Source of the DNA: Phallusia fumigata
Taxonomy: Eukaryota > Chordata > Ascidiacea > Phlebobranchia > Ascidiidae
Direction of reading: 5' to 3'
NCBI GenBank assembly: GCA_008931825.1
Contig: QXVZ01013980.1
Location: 88,865-152,864, forward strand
Length of the DNA stretch: 64,000 nt
Positions 47,978 through 61,510 of this stretch are shown here, piece after piece (the stretch's first letter is position 1; every line of letters begins with the position of its first letter). The notes beneath the pieces are model-generated. The model ran no database searches. It worked only from the letters and a program-made list of their open reading frames with translations, and was not told where the DNA came from. Made by a program: the position numbers and the translations under genes.

Positions 47978-50900
47978 CAGCAACTCAGTCGCCTGTTTTG
48001 CCGAAAGTTCGTTCGAGGCTAAATACAGATTGCCGCCCTTGCTTCAGCAACGGGTGCATGTTACACAGCCTGTGCGGAACAGCGCCCCCAGCCGGCTGCA
48101 AAATATTGACGATTTCTATCTGTTTGGCAACTACAGTAGTTTGTGCGGCAGTAAAGCACGCTCGCTGACGGATTTATTCACTTTTGAACGAGATGCTCGT
48201 TGTTGTGTTCCACCTACTAGAGCTGAGTGCGCTTGTAACGGCTTAGACCAGTCTATATCGAATCTTACAGACGATATGCCGTTGCCTAATGGACTTTCGG
48301 AAGACGACGATTACAGTTCAGAATTCAAACAAGACGAAGCGCTTTGCAATGGTGATTCCAATGTCGAGGTTTTTAGTGGTGTGAATGGAGATGACGTCAC
48401 AAGCAGCTTTGATGTGAGTGACGTCGCAGCTAGCCTCGAAGCAGATGTGAATGACATCAGTCTGCCGTCGAACGAAGAAGAGAAGGAATCAAACGAAACG
48501 TGGGTTTGTCTGTGCTGCTGTATGCACGTTTATTTTAACAGGAATGTGTTATTGGGGTTATAAGTCAAGTCGGTTTTAATGGTTTAGGTTATGCCAACAT
48601 TATTGGGTAGAGTCATATAATTTAATGACTTTCATAAAGTTCAACAATTCGTAATGACCGAACGAGGAAAGTCAAGTCGTTTTATTAGGTGGTATTTTTA
48701 GGGCACTACAAATAGAAAAATCTAAAGAAATTGTGCAAAGGCAATTTTTTCAAGAAACAGTGCACATACGCAAACGCTGCAAATATCATTTTACGATTGG
48801 CATACTGTAAAGCAAATATTTTACCCAAATTAGATTCGCATACAAGGGCTGCAGTCAAGTTGTGCAAAAACCTATTTATTCACAGGACTATGACATGTGT
48901 TAGCCAATCACCAGCGGAACGACGGTCCTCCTACCCACAATCTGTTGTGCGATCTTTGTCGGATAGCAGTTGTGATGTGCCGCCTGTCAGAAAACTGCAG
49001 AGGAGAAAATCTGTGCATTTCGCCGACACAAAAGGCTTCGACCTCGAAATTAAAATTCCCTTCTGCAGAGAACTTGAAGAAACGAACACTCCTCCCAGGC
49101 TTTTGGAGGTAGGCGCCACGCAGCTTTGTTGCAAAAATATGAGGTAGTGAAATTGACGTCGAAATACGGAAATGTGCGGGATTGCTTTCTTACCATCTAA
49201 CTGGGCTTTTGTGGCAAAATCGTTTTGCCACTTTCTTAAGACAGTACCTTTTGACTGTTGTTTGAAGCAAAATATCTTGGGGCTAATACTTAAAATAATA
49301 CACAACGAGTAAGATTCCTCCCACTCGCACAGTGGCTATAAAAAAATAAAAAGGGTTGTAAAATCAATACATGTGTTACAAAAAACTTTTTTACAACTGA
49401 CAAAGGCCAAGGCCTGTGTGCAATATGCAATGTAATTTACGCTCTATTTCGTTCAGAAAAAATAGCCAGCAGTGCTTTGGTAAAAAAGTGTAGTTGTTTT
49501 CCAAATCCACGTGAAGTATGCACAATACATAAAGATTCCTATTCACGCAGCAGACCCCCGCCTAAGTTGGCATTGTGCTAATTGTAAACAGCCAGCGGCG
49601 GTCCGCTATTCATCGTCAAGGTCGTTCGCTACCTACTTCAGCACTAGAGATATGGATTTTTTTCAAATGACCTTGCTCAGCTGTTTGTAGCCTTCAACAC
49701 CATTAATCTACATGCGACTTATGTAACCGCACTATGTACGTTACAGCTACAGGACGATAGATCTTGTCTCACACCGCTTTTCACACGTTAAGTGGGTTCC
49801 CTACGAACTTTGTGCAGTCAACTGTGGAGCTAGTTACTCAGCTATTTCCATTGTAAATTGTCCGAAACTGACAAAAGTTAAACCTGTCACAAACACATCG
49901 TGAATTTTGTGTCCGATTAAATCGTTGAAAGGTCGAAACAGTTTAACACGGGAGAATTGGGGATCTGTAATGGGATTAAACAATCAATAATGTGAAACGC
50001 GATTTGAAATCGATAATCAGCAAATTCGAATACTGGGTAAATGTACCACCCAATTAAAAGGACTTTCATGTGTTAATCCGCTCGTCTAATAATTTATTGT
50101 TGCTGCCGAATTACTACATCATGTGACTTTATTTTCCGGTAGTTTCTCAAACTAAAACTGTTGTTTGGTTGGGTTTTGATGCATGGATGAAACAAAATTC
50201 GTTTCATGTGTTTTTGTATGTATCAGTACTTTGCGTAGTTGTTTTGGTTGGACAGTTTATCATAACTTGGCCCTCAGAGCAGGTTGCAACCAGAATTTCG
50301 AAAATTGGCACTCGCGCTTGACGCTCATCTTCTAATGGCATTTTGAGGCAGCTTACCTGCCCCACTAAACGACTGGTTTACCCAACTTGTTCTAACCGCA
50401 AGGTGGGGCTAAAGACAACATGTAACTATGTGCTTGTCGCAGGCATTGGAGAAAGTTCGTGCTGAGATCCAGGGCAGAGGTGGAAATGGGGTAGAAATTC
50501 CGATCTCGTGTTCAGCTTACAATAATGAAATCAGCTGTTTCGCGCTGTCGCCGCAGTTTCAACAACCTTTCCTTGACGCAAACTTCCAACGAAGGTGAAT
50601 AGTTTTCAAAAGTCAAAATGTTGGTTTTGAAAATAGCTTTGTACAGGCAACCATTGCGATGGTAAACAATATCCTGTAATTCAGTGCTTATTAGCGTTTT
50701 GCAATGTGTCCTTCCAAACCTCAGACGTAAGCAAAAGGTTTTCCACCAATCATTCAACGCAAAAAAGACGCAGAAAAATGTGTTCTTTCCCTACTGAAAG
50801 AACTCTGTTGAACGTTGTTTGGAATCAGTATCTATTTTACACGATCTCAATAGTTTTTGATAGGCATGGGTTTTAATACGTGTACACGATTTTTTAAATA

Positions 50901-51635
50901 ACGGTTTAAAACGCTAGTATTTTATAACATCCTACTTTTTAATGCGTTGCAGAGTTTGCAGTCAGATGGTTTGTCTTGAAAGTGTCGCCGTCATCCCAAA
51001 CTCCCGCTCACTGACTGGAGTCATTAGAGTCGTCAATATCGAGTTTGAGAAGCAGGTTACCGTTCGATACTCCACTGACGGTTGGAGGTAAGCCATTGCC
51101 ACCACACAACCTTCGTATTGCCTGCCTCCATGCCACCACACAACCTTCGTATTGCCTGCGTGTTTTTTGTTTATTTCCAGTCGAGTTTTGTAACGTTGTA
51201 CGTGGTTCCTAGATCTTTACTATACCTCTTTACAAGAGGAATTAGGGGCTAGTCAGTGATGACAGCTTCTAAGTGCGCGTTTGCCAATTGAAAGTTTTCG
51301 CTTTATACTTGGTCTTATTTTGATTTTCACCCTTATAGACATATTTTCAACTTTTTTTTCACCAAATTACTCACACTTATTTCACTATTTTCAGAACACA
51401 CGATGATATACCGGCTTGTTACGTTGCCAGTCAACATGACATCAATCAAGACCAGTTTTCCTTCCACGTGGTGGCGCCATCAACTTTACATGGAGGAAAT
51501 AAAATCGAACTCGCGATCCGCTACCAACTCAATCAATCAAAACATGAGTTCTGGGACAATAATAACGGAACAAACTACATCATAACATGCGTAGAGCATC
51601 GCGGATCGCGTTCCGATGACGGCATGATGACGTAG
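47970..51635 (+). CDS. PPP1R3: Protein phosphatase 1 glycogen-targeting subunit (PPP1R3 family)
   Basis: Brings protein phosphatase 1 to glycogen, where it activates glycogen synthase and restrains phosphorylase. Five exons: 47970-48499, 48886-49108, 50443-50594, 50953-51087, 51395-51635; phases agree and give 426 residues. The first 170 residues are acidic, Ser-rich and probably disordered. RRKSVHFADTKGFDLEIK (KSVHF at 218-222) is the RVxF phosphatase-docking motif as found in this family. Residues about 300-415 form a CBM21 glycogen-binding domain, with NIEFEKQVTVRYSTDGW and FWDNNNGTNYII. The start ATG was chosen because it opens the long frame after the acceptor at 47909. Which vertebrate paralogue is closest cannot be told by eye. 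The gene runs tail to tail with VGLUT. Confidence 0.93.
51092..51159. repeat. 34-bp tandem duplication beside a splice donor
   Basis: Two units with an identical 29-base core (51097-51125 and 51131-51159) begin five bases inside PPP1R3 intron 4, just after its donor at 51088. The lack of differences in the core indicates a very recent event. Confidence 0.9.
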
Positions 51636-52943
51636 CAATTTGTCCCGTGTCAATGAATGTTTGCCTGACGTCATAGGTGCTATAAGCCATTCGTGACGTA
51701 ACAGTGTTATCTTTTCTCGAAACGTCCTCGCGGTTTTAATCATTTGCTTGGCTTAGCTATTGGAAGAGGATTTCTGACGGGTACGAGTCAGGTTGGGGGG
51801 AGCATCATTACGTAGAGAACACGTGTGGGGGTTGTATGGGGAAACAATAGGTTTTAAAACCTAAATACATTTTCACATGAAATTTTTCAGGTGCAGTAAC
51901 GCTCTCTATATTAACAAGGTGACAAAAAGCGTTGTGATCAATACAACTTTACGCTTGGGACTGATTAGTTACGTCATACATCAGTGGCGCCGTAGAAATG
52001 AGTTCGTTTGTATTTTTCTGTTGCTTTCTTCAACTTTCTGTTCACCACTTTGATGTTGCACTTTTAATTTCTAATCTCGAAAGCTGTAATTTGCCACTGT
52101 GACGTAATCGCGAAAGTCGGACAATATTGGTTCGCCTTCTGTCTTTGTTCTACGCACGCGCTGCAGCATCATACTGTCTGTGACGTCATGCAATGGCGTA
52201 AAATATATTCACTTTGAAACCAGACATCAACGGTTTGCTTCCACGCCCGCATCACGTGATACGCTTTATTGCATGCGCACAAAATTTGCCAACCGATGGA
52301 ATTACGTGATCGCACTCTCTCAGAAAGCGAAGTGTTTATCTTGCCGCAATTTGACTGCCACCTAGAGACGGGTTCTGTGAACGAATACCGTCCATGAGGT
52401 GGCACGCAAGCGTTTTATATGTAAGAATGAAACTTGCACGAAAGACATTTGGTGACTCGCTAGTTTTCGGCGTTTAATAAACATGGAAACAGATAGTTGT
52501 GCAGCTATGCATTTCTTTTGGGTTGAATTTAGTCGGGGTACATGGTGTTTGTAAATTTTTTTTCACATATGTTTGTGTGAGGTGATGGGTCACTGAACAG
52601 TTACGTAATTGGGTGATTGGGAGATTTTGTTTAACAGGTATGAAATGTGTCAAGCTTCTTAAAACTGGTAAGGCTTTAAAGCCGATTTTAAGGTTTTCGC
52701 GCAAAAAGGATTTTTTTAGAATATTTCGAACGATAAACTGTATGCGGTCCGAAAATACGAAACTTAACAACTGTAAGCATCTGAAACAAAGTACGTTTCC
52801 AACAGGTTTTGCTGCCGGGGATTTTTCGACGTAAGTTTAAACAAATTGACTATATTTGTATTTGGACGACATCTCGTGGTAATAAATACTCGAAACTACA
52901 AACAACAAAAGTTGACAACGTCACTGGTCGCGTTATAACGCCT
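51636..52943. other. Spacer between convergent genes
   Basis: Both flanking genes end here, so it holds their 3' UTRs. It contains several TGACGTCA-type sites (51667, 52181) and an AATAAA at about 52476 (+). No further gene is supported. Confidence 0.5.
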
Positions 52944-55900
52944 CTACTCCCCATCTCTCTCGCTATAATCCAACGATGATTTCTGCACAACCTCGGTTGT
53001 GACGTCATAAGGTGGGCCGTCTGACGTTAGTTTTGACGTCACGTACATTTGTCGCTTGCCCTCGGACGACGATGACGTAGGCGACACCTCGGAACTGACG
53101 CAATAACCGTTGCTTGGCAACTCATCCCGGCCAAGGTGGCAGCTCTTGGGCGCCCTCTTGACGAACTTATCGGGTGGTGCTTCCCCGAACATGGAATCGG
53201 TTGAGATGTCACGTGTTGGAGGGAAATCACCCGCATCATCAAGGATTCCGACTTCTTCTTGCGGAGGATCAGCCCAGGGTTGTCGCTCTCCCGACGCAAA
53301 GAAGCCGTAAAAAATCACCCCACTGAAGTGGATGCAGGATGCAATGATGAAAACCAGCTTCCAGCCGTCTTCGGTCTGTGTGGGGAAAATTATGCGGTAA
53401 TAAGGGAAACACAAGATGGTACGTGGGAATAAGATTGCTTCACTATCAACATCACAGTCTATCAAAGACGGACAACACCTGGCTGGATTATAACAGTTGC
53501 AGACGTATTTTATACTACGTCATAAAGTTAGAGGTACAAGACAAAGAACAACAAGAGAAAATTACATCCATGAGACAAAAGGCGTTTTTCGAATCACATT
53601 TAAGTCAATTCGGATTCTTCAGAATAGTATCAATTGAGAAAAAAATGAGAACGTCATTTTTTATGATGTTGATACACGGAAAGCAACTACAAGGAAAGTC
53701 AGAATAGCAGATTATCAGCGCCAGTTTAAGCGTGATCATTATCGTGCGTAAACCGTCAGATTGGTAGAAAAGACAGACCGGAAAAACTTGTCGGTAAAAC
53801 GAAATTATCTGAAGGACGAACATTTCCTGCATACACTAAGAACATCCGTTCAAACAGAAGTTTTGTGTCATCACACAACTACAACATTCGTGCAAACATG
53901 ACAACAACTACCAGCTCGTTCCAAACCAACCTTATCTTTTGTGACGTAGCTGACGATAAGCGGACAAATCATACCAGACAGCGTCCCTGCCCCGTTCGAT
54001 AACCCCATTAGGATACTCGCGTACCGAGGCGCAATGTCGAGATGGTTTACGTTGAAACCTGATGACGTCGTTAGTTTGGTAAGTTAACGTCGTCATATGG
54101 AAGACCACGTGATTAAAGCACCGCTGATGTCGGGCTTGCGTTTACTTACAAACAAACGAAATTATATTATTTACATTATCTGCAAACTGTTACTCGGTCA
54201 ATGATATGCAGTTGGCTGGTATTTATGCGATATGTTGTTGTAAATTGTGGTATGTGATGTGTAACATATCGTTTCAATCAATTTGTTGAGTTTTTTGAAG
54301 GTAAAAGTATATTTTAGTATTTGATATTTGTGGTTATGTTAGTATACTGCATATCAATTCCTTTTTAGCAGGTAATGGCAACTAATAACACTTTATAACA
54401 CATCTAAATTTTAGCATTAAGTGGTAATTGTTTTGTGTAGGTGTTTGAAATACCGAAACCCACCAGATATAGCAAAACCACTGAAGCCGACGGCCAACAC
54501 GAGACAAGTTACTGCTGCTGTCGTTCCATGGCTGCAAGCTAATATCAGCAGAAATAATGCTTCCATTCCAAATCCTAAAACATGATAGATACATAGGTTA
54601 TATGCTGGAAAACTACTGGTTATAATGTTTGTGGTGTACCGCGGTTGCGTCATATCAACTATCGCAATGGACTTTTTTATTTTTGAAACTGCAACGAGTT
54701 TTGAATGAGAACACTCATATCAAAACAAATCAGCCAATTTAAATGCTTCAAAAAGCTAAACGGTTTTTACTACAGGTAAAAAGAATTTTTCAAACAATAA
54801 ATCTTACCTCCACAGTTCATCAACTTTCTTACAGTGGTCGTTGTGAGAATCTTCTTCTTGCGAAGAAAGTCTGCGATCACGCCCCCTACCGGTACAATTA
54901 TTGTCATCACTAGGTGGGGCACCGCAGCCAACATTCCGACCTGCAGAGAAACACAAATTTGAACTTGGCCTAATGTTTCGGGTTTAATTATTAATATGTA
55001 ATAGATTAAGCGGGTAGGTAACTATATTCGTCATGGGTAAAGGGCAACAGCATAAAGGTCATTTCTTACCCACTTTTAGAGTGCATGAGCAGATCCGTTA
55101 CAATTTTTTGCAAACGAGGTTTGTGCATTTAACAATAACACTTCGAATTTTAGTTTGAAATTTTCACTGAAACAAACGCCAAGCCGATAGAGGTTGAACA
55201 AAACAATACACTAAAACATGTGATACAGATAGAATGTGCTGCGGTTACAAGGTTACTATAAGGGTTATGTAACGGGGACTTACAGGATTAAGTTTTTGCT
55301 CATCACGACTTTAAAAAGCGTCTACAACGTGCAAAAAACGGGTGAAAATTAGAAACATACGATCGCTCGCTTAGAACCGGCTTCATCTGCTGAGGCGCTG
55401 CAACATAACAAGCTCACGTTGTAGTTTTAATTATTTACCTGTGAAATATCGTATTTGAGAACTTCTTCGAAATAAGTGGGCTGACTGATAATGAGAAGGT
55501 AAAAAGTCCAACTGCGACAAAAGTTGGCGACGATGATCGCCCATACAGGAAGTGACGTAAAAAACTTCTTCCACGGCGTTCCGGACCACTACGGTATATA
55601 AGAAGCGGTCAGGAAAACAAAAATATTAGACAATTTGGTTTCGTAAAACGTACCAAAAACAACGGACAGGTGTGTTTGATTGGTATTGTGTGTTTGCGTC
55701 ACTAAATTTTTGTTACAGTCAAACCTTTGACGTCGTGAATCAAACACATCTATAACGAACACCAAAAAATTCTAACTTCAGGTCGCAGTCGCCACATCGT
55801 GAATAGCGTAATAATCAGCCTTGAAAGGTCTCAAAATTAATCCCACAATAACTTTTTTCCAAAGCGGTTTGCGAGTCCAATTTAAAAACGGTCTGATGTA

Positions 55901-58900
55901 TCTGAACCAACAGTTCAGTCGTCAAAGTATTTTCTACCTTTGTGGTTGCCGTGCAGTCCGACTTCCCGATGCTTTCCTCAATATAAACCCTCTCCGATTG
56001 GGTAATATCCGGGTGGGACGCAGGCGATTCGTGCGCCACCATCGTCCACACCATAAACCACGTGATACCGCAACCACCTGTGACGTCACGAGATTATGTT
56101 GTTGAATACTTTAAAGGTAAACAGATGTTGCAATGTAGCAAGCAAGTACAGTGGCATAGTTACACCCGCAATGGTATTCCACGATTTACCAGCTGTTTTT
56201 ACAACGTGCTTGAATTTCGGTTTTTGCAGTTAACCAATGTTTCTTAAAAACTCGATGAAAACAGAAAAACGCGATGTTTAAATACAATTCAGATTGTCAC
56301 AAAGATTTTACGAAAAGGATGTTTTTAATTCTAGACGAGTATTCAAAACTATGCAAAGGTTACGCTTGGTACAGTTTCTGTACAAAACAACTCACCGAAT
56401 ACATAGAACACCGACGGCCAACCGGCGTATTCGACAAGCAATCCGCCGAGCGGCATTCCTATCACTGCACCGGCGTAACTGCCTTTAGAAATATAAACTT
56501 TTGGTCAGAGTTGTAGGGTGCGATTGGTGCTTAAGTAAGAAACTACAACATTATTTTGTGGGACATTTATAGGACGGTTTGTTCCAAGTGCAAAAAACTT
56601 GCATCAAATGATGAATTATTAGGTGAGTATATTTTACGCATGATTTTATCAAGCACTCCTGATAGAGATGCAAAAAATTAACTTACAATCATGCAGTTGT
56701 TCAGTATGTTTAAAAAGAAAACAATATGTTTAAAGATTTTAAGCCCTTTCGCTACAAGCTGTTTTGCAAACATTCGTATTTTTCTCCCAGCTGCAGGTCA
56801 AGCAACATCAAAAAATCCAACGACACAAAAATCAATTACAAGGGCAACGAAGTCGAATTGAAACATCAGGTCGGACAAAATCGTTCCTGTCATCCGATGG
56901 AAGGGTACGTCGGAAAAGTAGCGATAATACGGCTTACGGTATCGACCCAAATGCCGCAGGATCGATGGAACAACGTACATTTCAATCGAACCCCTGCTGG
57001 CTGCAAGCAATTACCAACAAGTAGAGCGACCAGTACTTAACATACAAGGGCTGATGCATTATTGACGAACAAACGAACGATTACTGTCCGACAATCGCCT
57101 TCCCTCGAGTTGTTACGTCACAAAGCCGTCACAAAAATTTGTAAAACTAATTACTTACGTTTGCGCGAGGGTTATTGGCCGGTAATTGTTAGGAACAAGT
57201 GTCCAATCGATGATTTTTATTAAGAGTAGGAAGTGCACTTGGATTTTAACATGTTAATGAAACAATTGAAAAGGGGAACAGTCATGTCAAGATATCGATT
57301 TGATACTAAAACAATGAAATCTTACATTAAATGCCTCAAAAACGTTGTAATTGACTTTCAGACAAACAATTGTTTCCACAATTTGGCGAAACTGGCATTA
57401 CAGCTTTTTGGGCCTTTGAACGCTAAAAAATTCTGGACCGAATTAACAAAGAAAATGCGATTGATTAAGCTGGAACCCAACAAAACAAAATTTTCCACCA
57501 CGCAGTAGTTTATTAATTTGTTCAAGTGACAGAACAGAAAACTATTTTTATTCACTAATACAAGTCAAAAATAACCACTTACACTCGCAAACATCGCAAC
57601 CTAAGCACATGACCAACCTATAATCAGCATGAATATCTATGCACATTAATTCCTACTTTCTTTTATCCGCCGGAAAATCGACGTCGGCGCGGCAAGTTCT
57701 CCTTACAAGTCACGTGTTTGTGCAATTGATTGGGAAGAAATCATGAATTATTAAAACGGCGACGGTCAGTTATCACCCACTGTGTGCAAACACACGTCTT
57801 GGTGGTGTTGCCGGGATTGCCAATACTTGTGCTTGGAAACCGTTTTTGAAGCTAACTTTTGTTGTCACCATGTTTTTGTATGGACACAACTCTTTGTAAA
57901 ACATGTGATCCCACAACGATGGCGTTTTTGTATGAGTCAGACATAAAACGAAAATCAAGCATTGCACATAAACTTACGACGGACGTTCCTAATTTTAAAC
58001 GTTGTTTCTTGAACAAACCGTTAAGACAAAGGACACACCAAGAATGGCAAACCATAACTCTAACGTCTAACCCATTAAGACGCATTTTACTGGTCAATTG
58101 TAACTTTTTTGTGCACAAAGCTATGCCAACAGTAATTCTCTTGATCAATGTGACGTCGCTAACCTGAAAACGAGATGGTGGCGAGCCTGCTGCGCTCTAG
58201 TGGTGGTGCCCATTTACTCCACATCCCATGGCAGGAAGGATAGAGGATTCCCTACAAATGGATCACAAGTTTGGCGTGGTTTTGGTAAAAATATCTTGTG
58301 TTGTGGTTACATTACCACCTCAGGCCTAATGCACTCAAGAATAATAAAAAAATCGCAAAAACTATTTTGAGTCATTGTAAGGATTTTTAATGCAAACGAA
58401 TTTAAAGTTCTTTGAGATTGGGAAAATTATTGCAAGGAACGTATTTTGACATTAAATTAAACAAAACGAATTTCAACTACAAACTTCCCAAATTGCAGCT
58501 TACCTCAGCTAACCCTTGCAGCACACGGACGAACACAAATGCCGTCCAGTGATATTTCGCTGCTGCTGGGAGAAACATGTTGAGAGCGCAGGTTGTAAGC
58601 ACGGCTATGCCGAACATTCTACGGTGAAGACAACAACAATCGTAAGGCAAATACTATACAATAAAAAGTTTTGTTCATGCTGAATTAGCATGCAACAAAT
58701 AACAGCAATTGCTAACAAGTTACAACCCTTTTTTACCTGATGGTAACACGTGCAAATGTCGAAACATTGACTTGTTTCATATCGATATAATCGCGCGTAT
58801 GTTTGCACAGCGAATTGCTAGTAAGTTTGTGCATTGGTAAAAAAATTAATCCGCTATTTTAGAAGAGATCGTTGGTTCGAATCCCAGTAGGGACTAGATT

Positions 58901-60095
58901 TTTCAATCAACAATTATTGCAAGTGAAAGGGTGGAAGAAGGCCAGCTCCTATTCGACATAACGCTGCCTATATTAAAATCTGCATGGGCATGGCTAGTGT
59001 ATGAACGCGGTGATGAATTTGCGCTAACACATTATTTATAGTTATTCTTATTTACCTGTTAGCCTGGATCCTCGAAGCAAGGTAACCCCCGGGTACTTGT
59101 GTGATGATGTAACCCCAGAAAAACGAACCGTGGATAAAACCTTGCTTGCCTGCGCTCCATGTCAGGTCTGGTGGCTGGAAAACATTATTCGTCTTTAAAA
59201 AATGAAAACATTTGGGCGTCCTTTCGAACAACGACAAAAGAATAGAAACAAAATGGTTAGATTACCAAAAAAATGTAAGCCTGTACTTAAAATAAACCGC
59301 TTTTAAGCATTTATGAATGTCTCTAATTTCAACCATTTAACGGCGTTGTTAAAGTTTTGAGTGTTGTCCAGAAATTTTATTAATCGTTCCCGAGCTTACA
59401 CTTTTTTTGAATAAAATCTTATTTAATATTTTGGTAAAAACGATTTTTATGAACAAAACAAATTAAAACTGACCTTGACAACGCGTGTTCCGTTTTCCAG
59501 TGTCTCTGTGTAGTTATTGGCCATCTCCACCATCGCAACGCCAAGATTACAACGCATGCCGAACGCGATGCAAAACCCCATTCCGCTGAGTAAGGCGAGA
59601 ACATAGCGCTTCGGCAACCACATACAGGTGCAAAACCAAATCCAGGGATTCTGCCTGCGAGGTAATGGTGTGTTGAATCTTATAACGATGTATTTTTTAT
59701 TGAGTTTGGCTGCAGAAATCGTAATGGCACTATAGCACTACAACGTTGTGGCTTATAATACTGACGCTTGCGTTTCATTTAAAGTGTTTTCAAAGACAGT
59801 TTGAACTAGCATTGAGGCAAGTTTTCTTTTTATTGGTTAAAGCTGTTGCCAGGGCATTTCGCTATGTTATGGTAGAATAAAAAAACTAAATTAAGTGTCA
59901 GTTTGTGCCACGCACAAAGAGGGTTTCCAAACAACAATTTTTCAACTGTAGCAACGTATCTTTAATTTGTCGTTTTAAAATCAGGCTCCAAAATACACAA
60001 CAAAAGTCTTACGATTCCGGTACTTCGTGGGGCTTTCCCCAACCCTTGGATTCGGGTGGAGCGTGGGCGTGTCCGTTTAAATGTTGCCCGTTCAT
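52944..60095 (-). CDS. VGLUT: Vesicular glutamate transporter (SLC17 family)
   Basis: Loads glutamate into synaptic vesicles; multi-pass membrane protein of the SLC17 branch of the major facilitator superfamily. Exons in reading order: 60013-60095, 59474-59654, 59056-59174, 58504-58618, 58164-58251, 56396-56482, 55938-56077, 55439-55588, 54808-54940, 54464-54574, 53931-54058, 52944-53375; all phases agree, giving 588 residues from the ATG at 60095. Hallmarks align throughout with vertebrate VGLUT1-3: [71 protein letters not shown] and [18 protein letters not shown]. The cytoplasmic tail after PWADPP is about 110 residues, rich in Ser and Asp. The start is uncertain: the frame stays open to ATGs at 60392 and 60398, and an upstream exon is possible. 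Expected in glutamatergic neurons. Confidence 0.95.
58866..58895 (+). other. Box B-like sequence, SINE remnant or chance
   Basis: GGTTCGAATCCCAGTAGGGA contains a perfect RNA polymerase III box B but has no matching box A or acceptor stem at tRNA distance. It is probably the end of a tRNA-derived SINE in a VGLUT intron. Confidence 0.3.
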
Positions 60096-60398
60096 TTCCT
60101 CGTAATTCTGTGGCGAAACAATTCGGTCGGTTGCGTCATAATCCGGCTGACCCAACTTTGATATTCTTAAAAAATGAACAACTTTCAATTTGGACTCGGT
60201 AAATCCACAAAAACATTTTAAAACGATTACATCGAAAAACCTTAACGTTTCTTCACAAAACTGAATCCCAAAAAGCATTGTGGCGTTACGTTTTACTACA
60301 AAGCTTTGCATAAAACAATTTGCAATCAAATATTCGATTAACTTGCCTAGAAGAGTTATATTTAGATTTTTTGTTTGAAAACCGTCGACCATTGGCAT

Positions 60399-61438
60399 TT
60401 AAGTTGACAACAAACTTCGCGTCGCGCCAGGAAAACGCACTTTGCACGTTTTATTTCACTTTTCCCTCTCCGCACACTCATCAATAATTCAACGTCGCTG
60501 CTTGTTTAATTCACTTTCCTAACGTCGGGAAATGTCAGGACCGTATGTCACCGCACAGACATTGTAAATCGCGCTTTTCTGTTGTGACGTCACACACACT
60601 TTGTTGCAATTACAGAACGATTACTTTATCGATTGGGCGATTTAAGTTTATGAGCTTTGCTATGAAAGGTCGATGGTCTATGTTATGAATCCCGTTCTAA
60701 AACTTTAACGTGCGGCATTGTTTAAGTAAGGTTTCTCTGTTTTGAAAATTCACTAATGTTTTTCGGGCTCCCGAAACTAAAGCATTATGGAGTTAACATA
60801 ACATTCAATTGCGCAACGGCAAAAGTATATTTCCTTAGAATTTTGTAATAATTTATTTAAGAATATTTATTTAAGTTACTGCCTTATATAGGACAGAAGC
60901 CAACCTCAACTTAGTGCAAAATACTAAAATATTGGTAGACCCTTACCTTTATCGGGGAGTTTGCGAAAATGTTAATGGCGGATTTAAAAGTTTCGCGAAA
61001 AACGGTTTGGGTTCGGTGGTGTAGTTAGTGCACGGTGTATTTAAAATTGATAAAATAATGTAATTATTTGCAGTTTTAGTTTATGTCTTTTTAATTGAAT
61101 TATTTTATTAATTTTCCTGGCCAAAACCACATGCATAAATGGTCGGAAATTTGAAATATTGCGCAGAATTTTTACTTAATAAACTTGACATTAGTGGTTT
61201 AAAAACCTTAACAAGGCAAAAACTCCAATTAGTGGGTGTGGAATTATCCTGCAATCGGATAAAACTGAAAAAAATGCGGACTTCTACCTGTTTCGGATGT
61301 TAGTGAATGAGTTGTGTGCCGCCTTCCTTGCATTGTAGAACGCAGTCATTGTTGTGCTGTATGACGTCTCTGATGACATCATTAAGGGTATTGATTACGT
61401 GATAACGAGCGGATAACCCCTACGATGGCGGTCAACAG
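60399..61438. other. VGLUT upstream region
   Basis: Probable promoter region of the minus-strand transporter gene. It contains TGACGTCA at 60584. A consensus donor on the minus strand near 60953 (AAAG|GTAAGG) could end an upstream 5' exon, but no ATG lies in its open frame. GGTGGTGTAGTTAGTG near 61016 resembles a SINE head. Confidence 0.4.
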
Positions 61439-61510
61439 GGAATCTTCGGACCTTACAATAAAACAAGACGATTAGGAAATATACTAGGAGCAGGGATGAC
61501 GATTTACGGC
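61439..61510 (+). other. Possible coding exon of a further + strand gene
   Basis: Between CAACAG and the strong donor GGC|GTAAGT lies a 24-codon open frame reading GIFGPYNKTRRLGNILGAGM then TIYG. It ends in phase 0. At the right edge a TTCAATTTCAG acceptor at 63991 opens GAG ACT GTG, also phase 0, so the two could be neighbouring exons. The family is not recognised and no ATG is seen in frame. Confidence 0.3.
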
